64,000 nucleotides of DNA from positions 9,467,383 to 9,531,382 of the forward strand of contig NC_048550.1 of assembly GCF_902806685.2 (NCBI RefSeq), in the 5' to 3' direction. The notes beneath the pieces are model-generated. The model did no database searches. It was given only the letters and a program-made list of their open reading frames with translations, and was not told where the DNA came from. Both the position numbers and the translations under genes were made by a program. Positions 57,601-64,000 of this stretch are shown in pieces (the stretch's first letter is position 1; the number at the start of each line of letters is the position of its first letter). Source of the stretch: Maniola hyperantus (taxonomy: Eukaryota; Arthropoda; Insecta; Lepidoptera; Nymphalidae).

Positions 57601-59945
57601 TGCACGATGTTACGCACTCCGTCTGAGATTTAGAATAAAGTGAAATTTTAAGGCACTAAAAATACTTGTGCTTATAATAATAATACCTATTCGGTATGCA
57701 ATTTAGTTTAGACATTGTGTATAATCAGATGTAACCATTACCTGTTCTTGCGATAGTTTACACGGATGTACAGCGGCCGAGAGCACCGGCACCATGGTCT
57801 GAGGCGTCGCGCCGCCAATAACTGGCACGCGGACGGATTCCGGCGGAACATGCAGGAAGTCAGCCAGCACGGTGTTCGCACGGACACAGTTCAGCTCCAC
57901 ACAGCCTAGGAGCTTCCGCGGGTTATACACAGCACGCAGACGCTGTATCTCGCTTACTATGGGGACCATACTTTCTACTGGCTCCGTTGCTACTATCGTG
58001 AAAGCCTAGAAAATAGAAATGTGATATTTTCAATGAAAAAGCGGTGATAGCCTAGTGGTAAAGACATCGGTCTCCTATATGTGCGTTAAATATCACCTGC
58101 TTTAACGGTGAAGGAAAAGATCGTGAGGAAACACTAAGTTGGCGTGGCGGACTATGGCCTAGCCCTAAGCCATTCTCATTCTGAGAGGAAGCCCGTGCTC
58201 AGTATTGGGCGATCATGATGATACAAGCTAGAAGTTAAGGTCGATCTAGAGATTTTAAACAGAAAAATCATTACCGAAGGACATGTGTTGCAAATCTGTA
58301 GAGTAATTTCAGTTATGATAGGAGCGCTGTTCTCGAAGGTGTCGCAATTGTTCCTTGCAACTATTATGACAACTCTTGCACTCTGTTAAATAAGTAAATG
58401 TATAAGATTAGTTAACAAGCAGACATTTCTAAACCCACTTAGACCCAATTTCACCAAGCATTTAAACCCCGTTTAGTTAAACATTTGTAATGCTAATTGC
58501 TATCCCTTTTTGGCAGATAACATACGCAAATTTTCAAAAAGGAGACATTTGTATGTCTCTAGAATGTTAACTAAACCATGATTAATTTGCTTGGTGAAAT
58601 TATGCAGTAGTCGTACCCAGTCGTGGACAATTGTATCAACGTGCATTACGCCGTACGTGCCCACGACTTATTAAAGTTTTAGGTTTTTTAAAAATCCCAT
58701 AGGATTAGGTGTTTTAATTATGCCTGATAAAATATAGCCTAAGTATATTAATGTCCAGGTGGTTGGTTAATTGGATATATTACGATTGCATCCATGCAAA
58801 AAATCACGTCATCCGTTACCTACTCCGTTGCGGCGTAATTGAAGGACAACCCAACAAACGAACACTTTCGCATTTTATACTATTAGTAGGATTATTAAAT
58901 ACTAGCTATTATTATTACGCTTATTTAGAAGTTAGAACAAACGGCGAGATAATTTACTTACGCTGTATTTAGCTGTGTCATGGAAGTGTGTATGTGTGTG
59001 TGAATGACAAATCCGACATGAATATAGTACACGACAGGTCGAGATAAACCGGTGCGGGATAGCGCGGTTGAAGTGTGGTGTGTCCGGGGCGTGCCCCTAC
59101 CTCATAGCGCGATTGCCATCTCGACCTGTCACGTATACTATAGGTATCCCTCACCTTAAGAGCATCGCAAAGCATGTGACGGCCGGAAAACGAAGACACT
59201 TTACACTTGGTGTCAACATGGCTTAGTTCCATGCCTTGGCCGCAGGTGGCGCAAATGTCATACAGAGCTATCTCGTCTAGCAAGGGGCATTGCTTCAAGA
59301 GCAGCGCAAGAGGTTGACCTGCAAAAGAAGTGTACAAAATAGTAGATAGACTGCGCGTAGACTCCAATGACATCATGTAGCGTAGAGTTGTAGCTGATAG
59401 TCGTATCTCGTAGCAGAACGCCGTAGCAGATCTACGCTGTAAATCCGCTACGGGATAACATCGGACAACTACGAATTACAGAAGAAAGCCCTAGACATAC
59501 TTATTTGATGTAATAACATCACCCCGAATTCTGATCCGTCAGGGGTTCTCAACAAACCAACAAACAAACACACTTTCGCATTTAGAATAAGGGTACTGAT
59601 TATAAAATATACCCTGAGTAATTACATATTTTACGTTTACTAGCCAGCTTAACATCGTTGCCAATTGCCATAGTTCACTCTGTCGCTGCGAAGTGGTGGC
59701 TGGTGTTGATAATGTATTCTCTGGTATTCTCTTAATAGTATTACTTATTTGACTTCATTTGTAAACACATAGGTACCTGTGCAGCCAGCAGCTCCACAGA
59801 TAGTCACTTTCATACCATCAGGACAATTGCTGTAACCACGCTTCGTAAACCTATTGTAAAATCTTGGTAAACTCAGAAGCGTTCTCGTGTCGACTACTTT
59901 TATACGATTTATGAACAATCTTGACATAAAGAATTTAGAAAACAT
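54690..59945 (-). CDS. Cysteine-rich, catalytically degenerate malate-dehydrogenase-like protein
   Basis: Eight minus-strand exons with matching phases: 59945-59777, 59318-59155, 58382-58275, 58005-57742, 57622-57404, 56611-56486, 55945-55799 and 54884-54690 (TGA), giving 463 aa. The N terminus (about 45 aa, basic and hydrophobic, no acidic cluster) looks like a mitochondrial presequence. Residues about 46-350 follow mitochondrial malate dehydrogenase: KVTICGAAGCTGQPLALLLK (GxxGxxG kept), ALYDI, AVYNPRKLLG, VRANTVLADF, VPVIGG, MSGTEAVCEAKG, FFASE and LGPAGIEKNLGIPELSKFE. Key residues are lost. The mobile-loop arginines (PRKPGMTR) become ARNNCDTFE, the Asp of LDxxR is Asn (ELNCVR), and the catalytic His of IGGHSG is Ala (IGGATP). 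About 43 of 463 residues are Cys, concentrated in a C-terminal extension (350-463; MCQHCCCSTC, CCTPP, MTCVCGSTELCW). It is probably a non-catalytic structural protein, perhaps of sperm mitochondria (inference). Confidence 0.82.
55673..55772. repeat. 'TATAGTACGCGAC' MITE copy 5
   Basis: Short internal-deletion copy (100 bp), with termini CTATAGTACGCGACAGGTCG and CTGTCGCGTACTATA. It lies in the last intron of the MDH-like gene, 26 bases before the end of exon 7. Confidence 0.7.
56038..56187. repeat. Element with repeated 'GCATCCGCATCCGC' motifs
   Basis: Starts CAGGGGTGTTACGG and ends GCGACAACCCTGG, imperfect inverted ends. The inside holds several CATCCGCATCCGC/GGATGTG blocks in both orientations. 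Probably a hAT-type MITE. Confidence 0.5.
56330..56442. repeat. 'TATAGTACGCGAC' MITE copy 6
   Basis: Termini GTATAGTACGCGACAGGTCG and CTCAACCCGCCGCGGACTAT, with a C-rich core (long C/T run at 56376-56400). Confidence 0.65.
56668..56815. repeat. Perfect 58-bp-arm hairpin element
   Basis: Arms 56668-56725 and 56758-56815 are exact reverse complements (ACCCTCTAACAAATAAACCT .. against .. AGGTTTATTTGTTAGAGGGT) around a 32-base loop. It lies in the intron between the fifth and sixth exons of the MDH-like gene. Non-coding; likely a young MITE. Confidence 0.85.
57040..57403 (-). pseudogene. Decayed tandem duplicates of MDH-like exon 5
   Basis: A 232-base unit containing most of exon 5 plus its donor and intron start is repeated. 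A nearly full copy at about 57172-57388 keeps VKGLQGNKDVIQCAYVDS and the FFASE|GTGAGATAGG donor. It has TAG in frame (57339-57341) in place of GAG and a one-base deletion after the GGGCTGT block. A third partial copy occupies about 57040-57156. The copies are nearly identical to one another, so the duplication is recent. They cannot encode an intact alternative exon. Confidence 0.75.
58040..58222 (+). repeat. SINE copy
   Basis: Contains GGTGATAGCCTAGTGGTAAA (A-box-like head), TTTAACGGTGAAGGAAAAGA, CTCATTCTGAGAGGAAGCCC and a GATCATGATGATA tail. It lies in the intron between the third and fourth exons of the MDH-like gene. Confidence 0.7.
58655..58888 (+). repeat. '..ACACTTTCGCATTTTATA' interspersed element
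   Basis: Diverged copy of the 1815-2032 family in an MDH-like-gene intron, ending CGAACACTTTCGCATTTTAT. Confidence 0.6.
59023..59142. repeat. 'TATAGTACGCGAC' MITE copy 7
   Basis: Termini ATATAGTACACGACAGGTCG and CTCGACCTGTCACGTATACT. It lies 13 bases from the end of the second exon of the MDH-like gene. Confidence 0.7.
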
Positions 59946-60149
59946 GTTGTTTTTTTTGAACTAGTTTCGTTTTATTTCATTTTTTTATAATTTATATATT
60001 GGTTTTTATACTAAAAAAATTTTGAGGTCCATTTGGCAAATGAAATGGCAAGTACTAGCACATGACACAAATTTTTATATTCTTTATGATTCTTTCTCTT
60101 TAGTCCTTGTTCTGAGACACTGGGTAATGTATGGGTGTCCATACAAAAG

Positions 60150-60500
60150 AGATTTTATGTTGCAAGGTACTGAACTCCTAAGCCGTAGGGATTCCGGAAT
60201 TTCTGATGGTAAATTGATATATTGGGTATCAAGCAACGGCTTCATGTTTACACTCCAAGTCCGAACTCCTCAAACCTCATCATGCATGGCACAGCACTCC
60301 TAAAAGATAGAGATTCAGGAACTGTTCCTGGTGAAATAATATTGTAATTGATAAATGCTGAGCATAGACTTTGTTATTGAATTCCAAGTCCCAACTCTTC
60401 AAGCCTAATGCTGCAAGGTACTGAACTCCTAAGCCGTGTGGATTTGGAATGTTTTGCTGGTGAATTGATATTTTAGGTACCAAGCAATGACTACTTACAC
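60150..60500 (+). repeat. Diverged tandem repeat, about 125 bp period
   Basis: Three degenerate copies of a unit containing TGCAAGGTACTGAACTCCTA, AAGCCGTAGGGATTCCGGAA and TTGGGTATCAAGCAACGG. Copies start near 60160, 60285 and 60410. The open frame that spans them has no gene features. Confidence 0.6.
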
Positions 60501-60530
60501 TAAAAAACTTTAAAAAAAATATATAAAACA

Positions 60531-60722
60531 AACCGACTTCCAAAACCACTACAAAGTAAGAAATAACTTTTGTTTCTACACGTGTATGTATATATGAAGT
60601 CGGGCGAGCATAATAATAGAACCTAGAAATCAAAGCGTGAAGCTCGCCCGACTTCAACATACATACATACACGTGTCGAAACAAAGTTATTTTTTACTTT
60701 GTAGAGGTTTTGGAAGTCGATT
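60531..60722. repeat. Foldback element with about 85-base arms
   Basis: AACCGACTTCCAAAACCACT .. TATGAAGTCGGGCGAGC is mirrored by GCTCGCCCGACTTCAACATA .. GTTTTGGAAGTCGATTTTT. Arms are near-perfect and the loop is short. Confidence 0.75.
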
Positions 60723-60889
60723 TTTATCTTGAAAAGCAGAGGATTCATACGGGATTTTTAAAAATCCAAATCCACGCCTGACAAAAGCGAAGATGACCGC
60801 GACTAATAGTTATAATTTTATGTACAAACCGACAGTACAAATAGAGATAAGTAGTACTTTTAAACCTTTTTCGTTAATAAAGGTGAAAA

Positions 60890-61262
60890 CCTGAAAACCG
60901 CATTGGAAAGCTATAATTTCGCGGTTATTAGATCTCGTGTTGCGGCATTTTGGTCCCGCATCCGCGATTTTCAAAACGAGGTCCTCAGGGTATGCTCCGA
61001 GTGCCCTGAGAATCCCATACTGAAGTACTGGCTTGCCGTACATCGTGACAATAACCGTAAATAAAGTACGAACCTTCTATTTGGGGGCAATGTCTAATTT
61101 TAATTTAATTTAAATTTTATTATTGTATATTTTGTAACTTTATTATTTTCATTTTTTTTTTAACAATCGTACATTTGTATTTACTTTTGTGTATGTTCAA
61201 ATGGGTTCAAGTTGCCTAAATAAATGACTATTTATTATTATTATTATTATTATTATTTATAT
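60890..61262 (+). repeat. Retroelement-like tail ending in (TTA)n
   Basis: Sequence ending AATAAATGACTATTTATTAT then a long (TTA)n run, typical of non-LTR 3' ends. The 77-residue minus-strand frame inside it is not recognised and is not called. Confidence 0.4.
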
Positions 61263-61315
61263 AAGAAATTAATGGAAGCATAGAGTATCTGTACGCTAAG
61301 TCTAAGATCTTACGT

Positions 61316-61559
61316 CTCACCAACGTTGCTAGAAATCGAGAGCCGAAACACAATAACGTCAAAGTAAAATGGACCTAAAGAGCCTTGAATTGAAGTAAAA
61401 AATTCAATACCACTGATTTTAATTTCGCAACGTTTCCGCTTGGAGCGTTGGCTGTAGATGTGTAGACAAACTTGAGCTTTAAAACAAGGTAGGTTAAGAT
61501 CCATTTTACTATAACACTGAAGTGTTTCTACACTCGAAAAAACTATCAACGTTGGTGAG
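61316..61559. repeat. MITE with 'CTCACCAACGTTG' termini
   Basis: Termini CTCACCAACGTTGCTAG and CTATCAACGTTGGTGAG (one mismatch) enclose 244 bp. A solo end occurs at 48094-48110. Confidence 0.75.
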
Positions 61560-61885
61560 AAATAAAATTTTGTTCTAAGCGTACTAGCAATGCATGACGT
61601 GATTTGTTATGCTATTGTGAAGAAAATATAAAAAAATTAGACTTTATACTTTGACGTAAAAATTTTCACACCTTTATTACCTGTTATCCTCCAAAGCTAC
61701 CATGATCCTAACAAACATCCAAACAAACGTTCTTTCCAGTGTTGGCGACAATACGCAGAAAAACTTTCAGCTTTTTAAAATAAGGAGGGTCTGGCACGCA
61801 CTGGCTCTTAGGACATATGTTATATCGACCATCGTGGGAACAGCTAAAGTACATCCCATAACGACGTGGAACAATTATAAACGAA

Positions 61886-62098
61886 CTAGCTCATGCCCGC
61901 GACTTCGTACGCGTGGATTTAGATTTTTTAAAATCCCGTGGGAACTATTTGATTTCCCGGGATAAAATTACCCTATGTCACTCTCCAGGTCTTTAAATAT
62001 AACCATACAAAAAATTACATCAATCCGTTGCTCCGTTGTGACGAGATTGAAGGACAAACCAACAAACAAACACACTTTCGCATTTTAATATGGGTAGG
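61886..62098 (+). repeat. 'CCCGCGACTTCGT..TTCGCATTTTAATA' interspersed element
   Basis: Starts CTAGCTCATGCCCGCGACTT and ends ACACACTTTCGCATTTTAAT. Same family as 1815-2032; about 300 bases upstream of the receptor start codon. Confidence 0.75.
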
Positions 62099-62403
62099 TA
62101 CTGATTCATGAACATTAAAATGAAATCACGCTACACATGGAGCAACATCGACACACTGTGTAAAAGCTTGACTGTAAAAGCTTAATTAGCGGATTGCGCC
62201 TTTATTTACTGCTAAAATATGAATTTTTTATAACATAAATACGGTCCATTATACGATAAACACGATTTACTTAGTATACAAACGACAGCAATTTTTTTTA
62301 ATGTACCTACCTAACTACTTGCGGAATCAAACGCTAGGCAATTTTCATCCATGCAGTACGTTTACTTTCTCGTAGTTGTACTGTACCTATTATTTCTTTT
62401 AAA

Positions 62404-63800
62404 ATGTTGAGATTTCTTAAAAAGCGTTGCATTTCAAAACCGCGAGAAAATAAACTCCTTATACAAGAGATCGTGAAGCCGATATACATTGTCGCATCAT
62501 TTTTCGGTCTATTTCCTTATAGGCTAAAGTTCCAAAAAAAGACGAATCATTTCGTAATAATTCGTAAATCCGTCTACATCAATTCGCTAAGTGGAATATC
62601 GGTAGTAATGCTTATTTTTGCATTTCTAGCATTGCATATTCAGAACGTGTTTTTGTCCAGCGAAAATACTTCAATGACCGAAGTCATTATGACGCAAATG
62701 AATTACGTACTAGAATTGGTCTTACTTGTTACCTTTTGCGTCGTTACTTACACCTGTGTTTTTCTACACCGTGAATCTTATTTGAAAATATTAAATACAG
62801 TGATCGCCACTTGGTACGGATCGCCACCTAACAGAAGAAACCAAAGTATCCTCTCCCGTCTACAATTTCAAGTAAACTTTATAACTATGGGCAGCCTCTT
62901 TGCAATTTTACTCATGCAAGTTGTTGTCAACTTTACCCGTGGGAGCAGCTTGTGGAAGATGATACTCGTTGCTTTAACTTTTGATTTACCGCAAATAATA
63001 CAGTTTGTAACCTTAGCTCTATACTACGTGCTTGTTATGATGGTAGTTGCCTTGTTAAAAAACATCAATGAACAATGCTCTGAACTTGTAAAGGATAAGA
63101 AAATTCTCTCTGATGGGGTGATTCAAGTCAAATCTAAGCAACTGTTTACACTGCGTCAAATGGAGTTAGCTTACGTTAAAGCGTTTGAAATAAAAACGTA
63201 TATAAATGAAGCATTTCAAGGGCCTATCCTTGCTTCCGCCCTACAGTGCTTCCACTCGATGGTTAGCGAGGCCCACATTATCTACCACGGGGTCGTGGTG
63301 GATCAAAATCTCAATACACACGACGTTATCAATTGCTCCATTTGGATTTTCTATCAAATTTTGAAAATTTATTTACTAGCTTATGCTGGGAACTTGCTAA
63401 AACTTGAGGTATCTGATCTACCTACAAACTTGAGTTATCCGTTTTAAAACCCATTCTTCCATTCTAATATTATAAATGCGAAAGTGTATCTGTCTGTCTG
63501 CTAGCTTTCACGGCCCATCGAACGGCCCTTCATTAACCGATTTTGACGGAATTTGATACAGTAATTAGCTTACATCCCAGGGGACGGACATGTGCTACTT
63601 TTTATCTCGGACGAAGTTGCGGGCACTATCTACCTAGTACTTAATGACATATCTATTAACGAAGAAGAAGCGAAGTAGACACCCTCAATATTAAATACGT
63701 GTACCTACCTATATATGCATTCATTTTTCAGGCGTTGAAAATTGGGCAAACTCTACACAACATTCCAACAGAAAATCAAGATTTAAGATGGTTATTGGAG
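62404..63800 (+). CDS. Gustatory-receptor-type chemoreceptor (3' end beyond window)
   Basis: Exon 1 62404-63408 (335 codons, CTTGAG|GTATCT) joins in phase 0 to exon 2 63732-63800 (TTTTTCAG|GCG, ends TTGGAG|GTATCT). The last exon lies past the window. Together they give 358 residues. The N terminus is basic and intracellular, then come hydrophobic segments at about 60-82, 98-120, 158-177, 185-217, 273-298 and 309-333, as in the insect 7-TM gustatory receptors whose N terminus is cytoplasmic. Exon 2 (ALKIGQTLHNIPTENQD) is the usual charged loop before the final membrane segment, which would carry the TYhhhhhQF motif. Ligand and subfamily cannot be told from this. Expected full length is about 400 aa. 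Confidence 0.75.
63457..63632 (-). repeat. '..TTCGCATTTATAATA' element, inverted, in receptor intron
   Basis: Starts AATATTATAAATGCGAAAGT and ends AGTTGCGGGCA. Inverted copy of the 1815-2032 family within the first intron of the receptor gene. Confidence 0.7.
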
Positions 63801-64000
63801 GTATCTAACTACCTAATTATTTTCATTTTATTCCAAGGTTCACCCGCCCCGGCTTCGCTGAGGTGGAATGCCAAATCTCAGCTCTATTGACATGTCAGTC
63901 AGACACATATCTATATGTAGGAGAAATCCGGGAGACTTGCCCAGGTAGTCCTAGAGTTGAACTACCTTGAAAAATTTATGAAATGTCAAAACGGTCATTG

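Larger units (their letters stand above)
59946..62403. other. Spacer between the MDH-like gene and the receptor gene
   Basis: Holds the upstream regions of both divergent genes. Elements are listed separately; no further gene was recognised. Confidence 0.45.

Noticed and set aside
60810..61043. 77-residue minus-strand frame
   Set aside because: No domain and no splice context; it sits in sequence that ends like a retroelement tail.

Overview
The window looks like a nuclear contig from a lepidopteran insect. Its genes are split by introns with GT..AG borders. The spacers are AT-rich and packed with short interspersed elements typical of moths and butterflies: tRNA-derived SINEs ending in GATGAT repeats, elements ending in 'ACACTTTCGCATTTATAAT', and many small inverted-repeat (MITE-like) elements. 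No rRNA, tRNA, CRISPR array or bacterial operon was seen. All gene models were built by hand by chaining exons whose splice sites and reading phases agree; no database search was run.

Layout. About 0-4.4 kb is repeats only. A plus-strand CCDC34-like coiled-coil gene lies at 4.4-6.6 kb. Two minus-strand ankyrin genes follow. The smaller (8.8-12.6 kb, 422 aa) starts with a Dpy-30-like segment. The larger (13.4-29.1 kb, 14 exons, about 1,439 aa seen, 5' end unresolved) carries three tandem copies of the same ankyrin unit, a long Glu/Asn-rich linker, and a C-terminal arginine-kinase-like domain whose catalytic residues are mostly gone. About 29-43 kb has no convincing conserved gene; it holds repeats, retrotransposon tails and a broken THAP-like exon followed by tandem mini-exons. 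At 43.3-53.9 kb a head-to-head pair of unrecognised genes (minus 664 aa; plus 311 aa, with a possible alternative 218 aa end) shares a 0.93 kb start-to-start spacer. At 54.7-59.9 kb on the minus strand is an eight-exon gene for a malate-dehydrogenase-like protein. It has lost its catalytic residues, is about 9% cysteine, and ends in a Cys-rich tail. The window closes with a gustatory-receptor-type gene that runs off the right edge.

Theme (inference). CCDC34 proteins, Dpy-30/ankyrin proteins, phosphagen-kinase relatives and divergent MDH paralogs have all been linked in other animals to sperm flagella or sperm mitochondria. Three neighbouring genes here fit that pattern, and two of them are apparent pseudoenzymes. 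The most noteworthy items are the Cys-rich pseudo-MDH and the multi-unit ankyrin protein fused to a pseudo-arginine kinase. Several splice sites are built from, or lie directly against, transposable elements.
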